The notes: a model not told the origin generated them from the sequence alone. Counted from the first letter of the stretch, positions 15,519 through 23,759 are shown. The stretch is 31,285 nucleotides of DNA from Anaerolineales bacterium UBA2181 (GCA_002328075.1 DCVT01000030.1:1-31285), one strand, 5' to 3'. Numbers and translations: made by a program.

Positions 15519-16544
15519 TCAACCGGCCTGTGCCTTATTAGCTGAAGGCCACAGACCCGCTGTTTCCATTGCCGCTGGTGCAAGCCAAGGTACAGGCATG
15601 CACGGCTCACCGGATGGCCTGTTCACCTCAATCGTGACGTGAGCTAACTCGCAGATGCCGGACAAGAGCGACCGATAATATTCTGGTGGCCTGGGGTAGT
15701 GGGTGACCACATTGATGATGGCAGCCACGTCGTTTGAGCTCAGGTGCCACAGATGCAGATCGGCTATTCGATTGTCGGCGTCGCCCTCGATTGCAGCCCG
15801 GACCTCCGCCGAGATCTGCCGATCCACGCCACTGTCCAGCAGAATCTCGCTGGTGTCACGTAAAAGTCCCCAGGCCCATCGGGCAATGACCACCGACCCG
15901 ACGATGCCCATCATCGGGTCCATCCAGGTCCAGCCAAGCGATTTGCCGGCAAGGAGGCCGGCAATCGCCAAGAGCGAGGTCATGGCATCTGCCACCACGT
16001 GCAGATAGGCTGCTTTGAGGTTGTGATCCTCATGATGACCGTGGCCGTCTCCCGAGTGCTCGTGGTTATCGTGCGGGTGCGCGTGTGAATGGCCACCATG
16101 TAGCACGACAGCGCTGACCAGGTTAACCACAAGACCCAGAATAGCCACTGCAATTGCTTCGTTGAATCGAATTGGATTGGGGGAGATCAGACGTTTAACT
16201 GCCTCTACGGCCATGAGCAGGGCAACGATGGCGAGCACCACTGCACTTGTATAGCCGCCCAACACCCCTACTTTTCCGGTGCCGAACGAAAAGCCCGGAT
16301 CGCATGCCTTGCGGCGGGCGTAGACGTAAGCAAAAGCCGTGATAGCAAGGGCGAACGCGTGAGTACCCATGTGCCAGCCATCTGCCAGCAGCGCCATGGA
16401 ACCGAACACGGTGCCGGCCGCGATCTCGACCACCATCATCGTGACCGTGAGGGCAATGACCCTCCATGTGCTGCGCTCAGCCCCTTTGCCGTTGATCCCA
16501 AATCGGTGTTCATGCATCCAGTGATTAAGCGTTTGAACGTGCAT
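15519..16544 (-). CDS. dmeF: CDF-family Co(II)/Ni(II) exporter, DmeF type
   Basis: 341 residues from ATG 16544, chosen for the GGAAGGAAG ribosome site just upstream; the frame extends further upstream without a site. The N-terminus NHWMHEHRFG, the helix-2 motif LLADGWHMGTHA (His58, His62), FSFGTGKVG, the His-rich cytoplasmic loop (about residues 149-174, alternating His, Gly and Asp) and the helix-5 motif HVVAD (His182, Asp186) match the DmeF branch of cation diffusion facilitators, known for cobalt and nickel efflux. The last about 35 residues after HVTIEVNR are extra and low in conservation signals. It is a single-gene unit with its own promoter and operator, directly upstream of the regulator operon on the same strand. 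Family assignment is strong; metal specificity is by family only. Confidence 0.88.
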   Translation of the reverse strand: MHVQTLNHWMHEHRFGINGKGAERSTWRVIALTVTMMVVEIAAGTVFGSMALLADGWHMGTHAFALAITAFAYVYARRKACDPGFSFGTGKVGVLGGYTSAVVLAIVALLMAVEAVKRLISPNPIRFNEAIAVAILGLVVNLVSAVVLHGGHSHAHPHDNHEHSGDGHGHHEDHNLKAAYLHVVADAMTSLLAIAGLLAGKSLGWTWMDPMMGIVGSVVIARWAWGLLRDTSEILLDSGVDRQISAEVRAAIEGDADNRIADLHLWHLSSNDVAAIINVVTHYPRPPEYYRSLLSGICELAHVTIEVNRPSGEPCMPVPWLAPAAMETAGLWPSANKAQAG

Positions 16545-16666
16545 CTCAACTTCCTTCCGTCGGCCGCTGCACATCGGTTCAGTGTTTGAGCTCGATGGCT
16601 GCTGACAAGGGCCACAATCAGCCAGCAGTGGTCCGCATCGCACTGCTGAATGTTGTGCGCGGCGTC

Positions 16667-16681
16667 TGTCGACTGTCGCCA
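16667..16681 (-). promoter_or_regulatory. Operator B (dmeF)
   Basis: Minus-strand sequence TGGCGACAGTCGACA, identical to operator A, starting 5 bp after the -10 box of promoter B. Confidence 0.8.
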
Positions 16682-16686
16682 GAGAG

Positions 16687-16715
16687 ATTATATGCGTTCA
16701 CCGCGCATCTGTCAA
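16687..16715 (-). promoter_or_regulatory. Promoter B (dmeF)
   Basis: Minus-strand TTGACA (16715-16710), 17-bp spacer, TATAAT (16692-16687): a perfect sigma-70 consensus. Expected start near 16680, giving a leader of about 135 nt before dmeF. Confidence 0.85.
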
Positions 16716-17171
16716 CCATGCCGATGAGGTTTTATCCGACACGTCCGGTGGTTTCTGGGGAGGTCGACTCTTATCGAGCGGGTGATGACTCCATGTGCAG
16801 AGGTTATGGGGTGTCCACGGCCGACGCCAGGTCAGGGCAAAGGAAACGCAGGCCTGCTGCTGGTACGGCTGGCCTTGCGCGCTTCAGCGTGTCTCGACGG
16901 GCGGGTAGGCAGGTGGTGCCGTGATGGTGAAGAGTGATCCTTGCTGTACGGGCTCGTGGCGCTCATAATGCATCCGGGGTGTTGTCTGGGTAACCACAGG
17001 TGCCCAAAGCCCGAGGAAGATATTGAGAGTGTCAATCGACGCACCACGTCTAAGAAGACGGGAGCAGGCTGGTCGAACCCAACGGGCGAGAAGGTCGCCA
17101 ACGCGGATATGCGGGTACGCTGGCGACGGCGCCAACCCGACACGACCTGACCTGACCGACTCCACACCTGC

Positions 17172-17200
17172 TTGACAAATCCCGAGAATGAGTCTATAAT
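17172..17200 (+). promoter_or_regulatory. Promoter C (cupin-ATPase unit)
   Basis: TTGACA (17172-17177), 17-bp spacer, TATAAT (17195-17200): a perfect sigma-70 consensus followed within 6 bp by operator C. Confidence 0.88.
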
Positions 17201-17206
17201 ATCGAC

Positions 17207-17221
17207 TGACGACGGTCGACA
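17207..17221 (+). promoter_or_regulatory. Operator C (cupin-ATPase unit)
   Basis: TGACGACGGTCGACA overlaps the expected transcription start. It fits the consensus TGRCGACNGTCGACA shared by four promoters. Confidence 0.8.
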
Positions 17222-17274
17222 GCACTTGCGCCAGAAATCTATGCTGCATTGGAGAAGCCCGCAGACTCGCCGGG

Positions 17275-17308
17275 CACGTGGGTACCTCGGTACTCCTATT
17301 CCCACGTG
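17275..17308 (+). promoter_or_regulatory. Hairpin in the cupin gene leader
   Basis: CACGTGGG (17275-17282) and CCCACGTG (17301-17308) are perfect 8-bp inverted repeats. The 18-base loop contains a second inverted repeat, GTACC-tc-GGTAC. It lies 54 bp before the GTG start in the leader of promoter C. There is no T-run, so it is not a classic terminator; it may be an RNA control element or a protein-binding palindrome. Confidence 0.5.
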
Positions 17309-17361
17309 AACACGGCTAGCCGGGCGAATAATCATCTGTTTGCGTTGAAAGGAGTTGAGTT

Positions 17362-17694
17362 GTGATTACCCTAGATGAAGAAATGGAATTCGTTGAGCGC
17401 TGGCCGGGCCTCTGGGTGCGTGTTCCCAGGCATGACGAGACCAAATTCAACGTCCGGGAGTGCAAGTACGGGCCGGGGCGCGTCTTTAAGGCTCACCCAC
17501 ACGATACCGATCAGATAAGCTATATCAAGGAGGGCAAGATTCGTGTGATGGTGGGCGACGAGGAGAGGGTGGTCGGAGCGGGAGGCTACTACTATACGCC
17601 CGCGGGCGCTCCGCACCATATTAAAGAGGTTCTGGAACCCACGATCGAGATTCTGATTGGCTTGGCGCCTCCGGAGACCAACACCGGTTCGTGA
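17362..17694 (+). CDS. Small single-domain cupin
   Basis: 110 residues from GTG 17362, preceded by AAAGGAG 8 bp upstream. It is a single conserved beta-barrel: cupin motif 1 is AHPHDTDQISYIKEGK (His45, His47, with Gln51 at the usual Glu position, and Gly58) and motif 2 is GYYYTPAGAPHH (Pro80, Gly82, His85). Three of the four usual metal ligands are therefore present. Such small cupins are metal-binding enzymes or ligand sensors; the sequence alone does not decide. It is the first gene after promoter/operator C and lies 199 bp before the metal ATPase gene. In this setting it could act on the imported ligand or one of its breakdown products, or buffer metal; both are guesses. Confidence 0.85.
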   Translation: MITLDEEMEFVERWPGLWVRVPRHDETKFNVRECKYGPGRVFKAHPHDTDQISYIKEGKIRVMVGDEERVVGAGGYYYTPAGAPHHIKEVLEPTIEILIGLAPPETNTGS

Positions 17695-17893
17695 AGTCGG
17701 TCGACGGCGTTCTACTGCTTCCTATGGGAGGGTGAGCGGTGCGGTCGCCTGCCGGTGGGAGGGCACGCCTTCTAACCTGTGCCAGCTTGGAGTGACAAAG
17801 GTGGTCCTGTCGATGGCTGAAGATCCCGGCGCAACATGTGCAGGCAGCTGTTGTGGTCTGCAAGGGTTGCTTGTCTGAAGGAGGATACAAGAG

Positions 17894-19840
17894 ATGAGTG
17901 CTGAAGTGGCACCTGGAGCTAAATCGGGCGAGAGTTCGCCCCGAGTTTCAACAAGCCTCTGGCAACGGTATCGCGGCTTTTTCCTGGCACCAAACACCCT
18001 GGTGACCCTGGGCAATGCTTTGCTGCTGGTTGCCGGCGCAATTGGCCAGTGGGTCTTGGCCGATATGGGTCTGGCCAACGGCCTATACGCTGCTTCGGCC
18101 GTTGTGGGGGGGTTCCCGGTTTTCATCCTGGCCGGCAAGGGGATATGCAAGGGGAACCTGACGGCTGGGGTGATGGTTAGCGTGGCAATGATTGCTGCCC
18201 TGATCATCGGAGAGTACAGTGCGGCCGCGCTGGTCGCCTTCATGATGATGTTTGGCGAGATGTTGGAGAACCTGGCGATGGCGCGCTCCGACCAGGCGCT
18301 GAAAGCTCTGGCTGGATTGATCCCTCTCCAGGTGACAATCCTGCGTGATGGTGAACCCGCACTAATCCAGATGAACCAGGTGCAACTCGGCGACGTCATC
18401 CTGGTGCGCAATGGTGAGCGCATCCCGGTCGATGGACTGGTCAGCGCCGGTCAAGCGGCAGTCAATGAATCCGCCATCACAGGCGAGTCGGTTCCGGTCG
18501 ACAAATCGGTCGGCAGTACCGTGTTCGCCGGGACGATCAACGTGGCTGGTACTTTGGAGGTCGTCACTCACAAGATTGGGGCAGACACTGTGCTGGGTAC
18601 CATCGTCAAGCTAGTGGAGGAGGCCAGGAAAACCCAGGCGCCCGTCCAGAGGCTGGCCAACCGCTATGCACAGATCCTGGTACCAGTGACTTTCTCAATT
18701 GCGATAGTGGTGTACCTCATCACGGGGGAACTCGTTCGCTCGGTCACTGTTCTGGTGGTGGTCTGCCCCTGTGCTTTGGTGTTGGCTACTCCGACTGCTC
18801 TGGTGGCCGCCATTGGCAATGCAGCCCGCAATAATGTGATTGTCAAAACCGGATCGCACATGGAGGCCCTGGGAAAGCTGGACGTCGTGGCCTTTGATAA
18901 AACTGGCACGCTGACGACTGGGCAGCCCGAGGTCGTAGATGTGGTCTCGCTGAACGGCCTGACGCGAGACCAGGTTATGCATTACGCGGCATGTGCCGAG
19001 CAGTACAGCGAACACCCACTTGGCCGGGCAATTGTGGATTGCGCCTCGGCCAGCGGTGTGGTTATTCGCACGCCGGATGACACCCAGGTGCGCGCCGGCT
19101 TTGGCGTGCAGGCGATGTGCGATGGCAAGCGGATAACCGTGGGGAACAACGCCTTGCTCGAGGCGTCTTGCATAAGGGGAGATGCAGATTGGCGTACTAG
19201 GGAAGCCCATATGGAATCTCGGGGCCACACCGCCATATTCGTCGCAGTGGATCGCGAAGTGGTGGGTTTGATCGCGCTGGCCGACCGGATTCGCCCGGAG
19301 GCAAATGAGGCGATCAGAGGGCTGAAGGCCGCCGGGGTGAGAAAGACCGTGATGATCACCGGCGACAACTGCGATACTGCCAGAGCGGTAGCCGCCACCC
19401 TTGGAATCGATGAGTATCACGCCCGCATGCTGCCGGAACAGAAACTGGACTTGATCCGGGAACTGCAGGCAGGCGGCCTGCGCGTGGCCTACGTGGGAGA
19501 TGGCGTCAACGATGCTCCTTCGCTGGCAGTGGCGGACGTGGGTATAGCCATGGGGGCTGCCGGAACCGACCTGGCGATAGAGACGGCCGATGTAGCATTG
19601 ATGACCGACGACATGCGGAAACTTCCGTTCTTGCTCGGCCTCTCGAAAGAGACGCTCAGAACGATCCGAACCTCGGTGATCTTCTCGATGAGCATGAACG
19701 TTCTTTCTCTCGTGCTCAGTATGCTGGGTGTCATCGGGCCCGCCATGGGCGCGGTGATGCACGAGCTGTCAGCCCTGCCGGTGTTGGCATACTCGGCTCG
19801 TCTGGTTTCGTACCGGGAACCCAGTGGCCGGGGTGCTTGA
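17894..19840 (+). CDS. P1B-type heavy-metal-transporting ATPase
   Basis: 648 residues; ATG 17894 follows GAAGGAGG at ideal spacing. P-type landmarks are all present: actuator-domain TGES (196-199), membrane CPC motif (Cys291, Pro292, Cys293), phosphorylation site DKTGTLT (Asp335), the P1B-specific His-Pro pair (H374, P375) and GDGVNDAP (from 535). The N-terminus has no GMTCxxC heavy-metal-associated domain and is short. The last membrane helices carry MHELSALPVLAYSARL, which is neither the Cu-ATPase MxxSS nor the ZntA/CadA motif, so metal choice (Zn, Cd, Co, Mn, Ni) is open. It should export cytoplasmic metal at the expense of ATP. It is probably co-transcribed with the cupin from promoter C; the 199-bp gap holds only a half-match to the operator. 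Its stop codon overlaps the -35 box of the next promoter. Confidence 0.93.
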   Translation: MSAEVAPGAKSGESSPRVSTSLWQRYRGFFLAPNTLVTLGNALLLVAGAIGQWVLADMGLANGLYAASAVVGGFPVFILAGKGICKGNLTAGVMVSVAMIAALIIGEYSAAALVAFMMMFGEMLENLAMARSDQALKALAGLIPLQVTILRDGEPALIQMNQVQLGDVILVRNGERIPVDGLVSAGQAAVNESAITGESVPVDKSVGSTVFAGTINVAGTLEVVTHKIGADTVLGTIVKLVEEARKTQAPVQRLANRYAQILVPVTFSIAIVVYLITGELVRSVTVLVVVCPCALVLATPTALVAAIGNAARNNVIVKTGSHMEALGKLDVVAFDKTGTLTTGQPEVVDVVSLNGLTRDQVMHYAACAEQYSEHPLGRAIVDCASASGVVIRTPDDTQVRAGFGVQAMCDGKRITVGNNALLEASCIRGDADWRTREAHMESRGHTAIFVAVDREVVGLIALADRIRPEANEAIRGLKAAGVRKTVMITGDNCDTARAVAATLGIDEYHARMLPEQKLDLIRELQAGGLRVAYVGDGVNDAPSLAVADVGIAMGAAGTDLAIETADVALMTDDMRKLPFLLGLSKETLRTIRTSVIFSMSMNVLSLVLSMLGVIGPAMGAVMHELSALPVLAYSARLVSYREPSGRGA

Positions 19841-19865
19841 CAAAACAGAATTCCTGTAGTATTAT
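19837..19865 (+). promoter_or_regulatory. Promoter D (ABC importer/dehydrogenase operon)
   Basis: TTGACA (19837-19842), 17-bp spacer, TATTAT (19860-19865). The -35 hexamer overlaps the TGA stop (19838-19840) of the ATPase gene. Confidence 0.85.
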
Positions 19866-19870
19866 GATTC

Positions 19871-19885
19871 TGGCGACCGTCGACA
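19871..19885 (+). promoter_or_regulatory. Operator D (ABC importer/dehydrogenase operon)
   Basis: TGGCGACCGTCGACA begins 5 bp after the -10 box, the same placement as at promoters B and C. It differs from operators A and B only at the central base. Confidence 0.8.
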
Positions 19886-19967
19886 GTCATCTTTAGCCAA
19901 TAGCGGCGTGGAGGCATCGGTTGTCGCCATTTCTTCAGCGACGAGGTTTCTGGATGAGGAGGATCAG

Positions 19968-21641
19968 ATGAAAAAGGTGTTCGGTCTGTTATTAGCTTTC
20001 CTACTGCTTGCAGCCGCCTGCGGGCCCGCTGCCACTCCTGTGCCCCAGGCGACCGCCGTTCCCACGGCCAAACCAATGGAGACTGAGGCACAGCCGGCAG
20101 CAACTGCGGTTGCACAACCGGCTGCTACGCATGCACTAGAGCCCACGACTGCGCCGGCCGAGAAACCAACCGAGCCACCGCCCCAACCGACGGCGGCCCC
20201 TGAACCCAAACGGCTGACTCTTGCAGACTGGGCGTGGATCGTAGCCGGTTGGGCAGTCGAAACCGGCGATGGCAACTGCATGACCCGATGGGGCATTCTC
20301 GAAACCCTGATCAAGGTCGATTTCGACGGAAACATGCAACCGAATCTGGCGACTGCCTGGGTGCAGGTTGACGAGACGAGTTGGGAGTTGACGCTCCGAG
20401 AAGGGGTGACCTTTCAAAATGGTGAGCCGTTCAACGCACAAGCCGTAGTTAACGCCCTGACGTATCTGTTGGGAGTTGACACACCCCCGAAAGGTTTCGG
20501 ACCAAACAACATCGCTTCGGTTGAGGCCAAAGGTGATTATGCAGTCGTTATCAAGACAACGGCTCCGGATACACTCTTACCTAACCGCCTGGTAGCGCCG
20601 CCCACAGGGATCCTGGCACCCTCAGCCTACAAAGGCGATGGTACGATTGATCCCTTCGGCACCGGGACCGGTCCATTTGCCCTCATGGATGTCGTTCCGG
20701 ATCAGAGCCTAACGCTGGTGAAGAACGAGAACTACTGGGGAGGCAAGGTCAACCTTGACAAGGTCACCGTCCTCCACATACCGGACGGAGATATGCGCTC
20801 GACCATGCTGCAGACCGGCGAGGTGGATCTGGCCCGCTCGCTGCCGATCGCCCAAATACCCATCCTCGAGAACGATCCAAACGTGGTGATGGTGAGAAGC
20901 TACCAACCTCGCACACTTACGCTCTACTTGAATAACACTCAAGGCCCCTTGTCGGACGTTCGACTGCGCCGAGCCGTTCAACACGCGATCAACAAACAAG
21001 CGATTGCTGACGCAGTATTCGAAGGAGGTGCTATTCCTGCGGCAGGGCCTTTCGAATCGACGGCCGCCTGGTTCAACCCGGATCTGTCAGCCGACACCTA
21101 TGACCTGGAGCAGGCAATCCAACTGCTGGCCGACGCCGGGTACGAGAAAGGTGAACTGAAACTACGACTCTGGAGCTATCCGCTCCGTTCCGAATTGCCG
21201 CCCGCGACCATCGCCATTCAGGCGATGTTGAACAAGGCAGGCATCGAGGCGGAAGTCAGAATAGGAAACTATGACGCGCTTCTGGCCGAGGTCAAAGCAG
21301 GGGAGTTTGACATGTTCCTGCTCAGTCGAGGGCATCTGCTGGACGTGTTTGATGCAAGCGGGTTCTTTGGGTCCGACTATGGTTGCACTGGCTCTTTCAA
21401 TCTGGGTGGTTTCTGCAACGAGCAGGTGGAAGCGCTGTCTGCCGGGGCCAGTACCATGACCGACGTCGCCGCTCGCTTTGAGATATATCGACAGATCCAG
21501 GGCATCCTATCCGACGAGGTCGCGAGCGTCTTTCTGGTCCACCCCATGGAACCCGAAGGGTATCGCACCAATGTCCTCAACTATCGGACCCATCTGATGG
21601 TTCACTACGTACTCACGCCGGATCTGGATGTTGCGCAGTAG
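19968..21641 (+). CDS. ABC transporter substrate-binding lipoprotein, family 5 (NikA/CntA/DppA-like)
   Basis: 557 residues from ATG 19968, preceded by GAGGAGG; the longer frame from 19908 is rejected because the lipoprotein signal starts here. Signal: basic MKK, hydrophobic core, LLLAAAC with the lipid-anchor cysteine at 18. Residues about 20-80 are a Pro/Thr/Ala/Glu-rich spacer, then an SBP_bac_5 fold: GILETLIKVDFDGNMQPNLA, WELTLREGVTFQNGEPF, GTGPFALMD, VKNENYWGG and LRRAVQHAINKQAI. The general look (no peptide-binding hallmark I can name, and ETLIKVD near the start) is closer to the nickel/metallophore branch than to classic dipeptide proteins, but I cannot separate these without a tree. 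It delivers substrate outside the membrane to the two permeases encoded downstream. First gene of operon D. Confidence 0.88.
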   Translation: MKKVFGLLLAFLLLAAACGPAATPVPQATAVPTAKPMETEAQPAATAVAQPAATHALEPTTAPAEKPTEPPPQPTAAPEPKRLTLADWAWIVAGWAVETGDGNCMTRWGILETLIKVDFDGNMQPNLATAWVQVDETSWELTLREGVTFQNGEPFNAQAVVNALTYLLGVDTPPKGFGPNNIASVEAKGDYAVVIKTTAPDTLLPNRLVAPPTGILAPSAYKGDGTIDPFGTGTGPFALMDVVPDQSLTLVKNENYWGGKVNLDKVTVLHIPDGDMRSTMLQTGEVDLARSLPIAQIPILENDPNVVMVRSYQPRTLTLYLNNTQGPLSDVRLRRAVQHAINKQAIADAVFEGGAIPAAGPFESTAAWFNPDLSADTYDLEQAIQLLADAGYEKGELKLRLWSYPLRSELPPATIAIQAMLNKAGIEAEVRIGNYDALLAEVKAGEFDMFLLSRGHLLDVFDASGFFGSDYGCTGSFNLGGFCNEQVEALSAGASTMTDVAARFEIYRQIQGILSDEVASVFLVHPMEPEGYRTNVLNYRTHLMVHYVLTPDLDVAQ

Positions 21642-21663
21642 GACCAGGGATATCAGGACGAGA

Positions 21664-21719
21664 GACGGGCAGGGCTCGTTGGCAGGTGCAGCTCCGGCTG
21701 AACCTGCCAGCCGCCCGTC
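21664..21719 (+). promoter_or_regulatory. Stable intercistronic hairpin after the binding-protein gene
   Basis: Nested inverted repeats GACGGGC (21664-21670) / GCCCGTC (21713-21719) and GGCAGGT (21681-21687) / ACCTGCC (21702-21708). There is no T-run. Hairpins of this kind after binding-protein genes usually stabilise the upstream mRNA or attenuate transcription, so that more binding protein than permease is made. Confidence 0.6.
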
Positions 21720-21774
21720 CGTTCAGGCATGTCCCGAAATGGTTGGCACTGACACTTGCAGTTGAGAATCCGCC

Positions 21775-22719
21775 ATGTATGCTGTCATAGGACGTCGCCT
21801 GATGCTATTGCCCCTCATGCTGGTTCTGGCGTCCTTTCTAATATTCTTGGTGCCCTTGCTTAGCGGGACGGACCCGTCGGAGGTCATCCTGCGTGCCCGG
21901 ATTGGTGAACGCGAGCTAACGCAGGAGACGGTCGAGCAGTTCAGGCATGAGTTGGGGTTGGACCGGCCGCTGACGCTTCAGTACGTAAGCTGGTTGGGTC
22001 GCTTGCTGCGCGGAGATCTGGGGGTCTCATATGTCAGCCGTGTGCCGGTCGGCGGCATTCTCTGGCGGGGGTTCAAGATCACGGCGGTTCTTGCGTCCCT
22101 CTCGGTTAGCTTGGCGTTCGCGATAGCGATTCCGCTGGGTGTGTTGGCTGCGGTGAATTCGGGGCGTTGGCTTGACAACTTGATATCTGGCGCTACCCAG
22201 ACGGGGGTAGCGGTCCCGGAGTACTGGCTGGCTCCGGTACTTGTCCTGGTCTTTGCCTTGTACCTCGGCTGGTTACCTTCGGCCGGCTGGCGCGGGCCCC
22301 TACATGTGATTCTGCCCACGTTGACTTTGGCGCTGCGTCCCATCGCCTATTTCACTCGCCTCACGCGCACCGCGATCATCGAGGTGCTGCACAAGGACTA
22401 CATCCGGGCAGCGCGGGCGAGAGGGCTCACCGAGTTCCAGACCTTCTGGCGTCATGCGCTGCGCAATTCGCTGATTCCGGTGGTCACCTACGCTGCCATT
22501 TGGTTGACTAGCTTGCTGGGTGGGGCTGTGATTGTCGAGGTCATCTTCGCCGTCCCGGGTATTGGACGCGTCCTGTACCAGGCAGTGCAGACGACAGATC
22601 TACCGCTCCTGCAGGCCGGCCTGATGGTACTGGTGGGTTTGACCGTGGTCATATACACGCTGACCGATCTGGTTTACATTGCTCTCAACCCGGCGATCTC
22701 ACTGGAGAAGCCGCATTGA
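21775..22719 (+). CDS. ABC transporter permease (NikB/DppB-like)
   Basis: 314 residues. The N-terminus (GRRLMLLPLMLVLASFLIFL) is the first membrane helix typical of the NikB/DppB/OppB branch. LGLDRPLTLQYVSWLGRLLRGDLGVSY-type sequence follows, and the ATPase-contact EAA loop is YIRAARARGLTEFQTFWRHA followed by LRNSLIPVV. Six helices are expected. The ribosome site is weak (GTTGAG), which fits reduced translation relative to the binding protein and the hairpin in the preceding gap. Its stop TGA shares a base with the ATG of the next permease, so the two are translationally coupled. It forms the inner-membrane channel with that second permease. Confidence 0.93.
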   Translation: MYAVIGRRLMLLPLMLVLASFLIFLVPLLSGTDPSEVILRARIGERELTQETVEQFRHELGLDRPLTLQYVSWLGRLLRGDLGVSYVSRVPVGGILWRGFKITAVLASLSVSLAFAIAIPLGVLAAVNSGRWLDNLISGATQTGVAVPEYWLAPVLVLVFALYLGWLPSAGWRGPLHVILPTLTLALRPIAYFTRLTRTAIIEVLHKDYIRAARARGLTEFQTFWRHALRNSLIPVVTYAAIWLTSLLGGAVIVEVIFAVPGIGRVLYQAVQTTDLPLLQAGLMVLVGLTVVIYTLTDLVYIALNPAISLEKPH

Positions 22720-23759
22720 TGAATCATTCACCCCGCTTCCGGCTGGGCCAGTCACGGGCACATCGGCACGGGAGGCCGCCCACAGACACTGCGACCCAAT
22801 CCGCTGTGGATCATTCGGCGACAGTCCCTGAAGAGCAGGCAATCCGGCCGGGTGCACGACTTATCGAACGGCAACCGGCTGCTGTGGTCGGGTTGGCCGT
22901 TTTCATCCTCATAGTGATGGCGGTCATCCTGGCGCCGGTACTGACTCCCTATGACCCGTATGAACAGGAGCTCTCGGATCGCCTGCAGCTTCCCTCAGCC
23001 AAGCATCTGATGGGAACGGATTCGCTGGGGCGCGACGTATTTGCCCGCATTCTGTACGGCGGGCGTTTTTCGCTGGTCATAACCGCCATCGCAGTACTGA
23101 TCGCAGCTACCTTTGGCACGCTGATTGGCGCGGTTGCCGGCCGGCGCGGCGGCCTGGTCGACGAGCTTATCATGCGGGTCATCGATCTGATCATCTCATT
23201 CCCGAGTTTGGTGGTGGCATTGGTGATCGCCGCAATGCTCAGACCTGGGTTCTGGACACTGGTTCTGGCGTTGGTTTTCAGCGCCTGGACACCCTACGCA
23301 CGATTAGCGCGGGCGGTTGGCCTGGAGATAAACACGCGTGCTTTCATCGAGGCGGCCGTCGCACTGGGGGCTTCAGAGTGGCTCATCTTTCGCAAGCATG
23401 TCATCCCCAACACGCTAGGGCCTATCCTGTCCACCGCGTTTCTACGGTTTGGGCATATTTTGCTCATCATCTCCGGGCTATCGTACCTGGGTCTTGGTGC
23501 TCAGCCTCCCCTGTCCGACTGGGGAGCGATGCTCGCCGAAGCTCAGACATATATGCGGCGGGTTCCCACCCTGATTCTGGCACCGGGTATGACGATCTTT
23601 ATCACTGCGTTCTCCGTGACCCTGGCGGGTCAAGGCCTTGCCTCCATGTTCTCCCAGTCGGAGAGGGTCTCAGCGGAGAGGATGGTGGCTTCTCGGTGGT
23701 TTCGGCCACGTACCAAAGCGAGTGCTGTCCACGGGAGGCGGCGACATTCCAGGGCCTAG
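22719..23759 (+). CDS. ABC transporter permease (NikC/DppC-like)
   Basis: 346 residues from ATG 22719, overlapping the preceding stop (TGATG). A soluble N-terminal stretch of about 50 residues, longer than usual, precedes a first helix VVGLAVFILIVMAVILAPVL and the family phrase HLMGTDSLGRDVFARILYGG, the hallmark of the NikC/DppC branch. The EAA loop is FIEAAVALGASEWLIFRKHV followed by IPNTLGPIL; LSYLGLGAQPPLSDWGAML is also conserved. The last about 35 residues after GLASMFSQ are a basic tail without recognisable features. It pairs with the first permease. Confidence 0.93.
   Translation: MNHSPRFRLGQSRAHRHGRPPTDTATQSAVDHSATVPEEQAIRPGARLIERQPAAVVGLAVFILIVMAVILAPVLTPYDPYEQELSDRLQLPSAKHLMGTDSLGRDVFARILYGGRFSLVITAIAVLIAATFGTLIGAVAGRRGGLVDELIMRVIDLIISFPSLVVALVIAAMLRPGFWTLVLALVFSAWTPYARLARAVGLEINTRAFIEAAVALGASEWLIFRKHVIPNTLGPILSTAFLRFGHILLIISGLSYLGLGAQPPLSDWGAMLAEAQTYMRRVPTLILAPGMTIFITAFSVTLAGQGLASMFSQSERVSAERMVASRWFRPRTKASAVHGRRRHSRA

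Larger units (their letters stand above)
16545..17361. other. Divergent regulatory region between dmeF and the cupin gene
   Basis: This 817-bp stretch has no convincing gene; the open frames crossing it lack ribosome sites and domains. It holds two outward-facing promoter-operator pairs (B, firing left; C, firing right) about 450 bp apart, and the structured leader of the cupin gene. The middle (16716-17171) shows nothing I can name. Confidence 0.6.

Noticed and set aside
17695..17710. Possible fifth operator (GGTCGACGG) just after the cupin stop
   Set aside because: Only a GTCGAC core with poor flanks and no -35/-10 pair in front of it; it does not match TGRCGACNGTCGACA.
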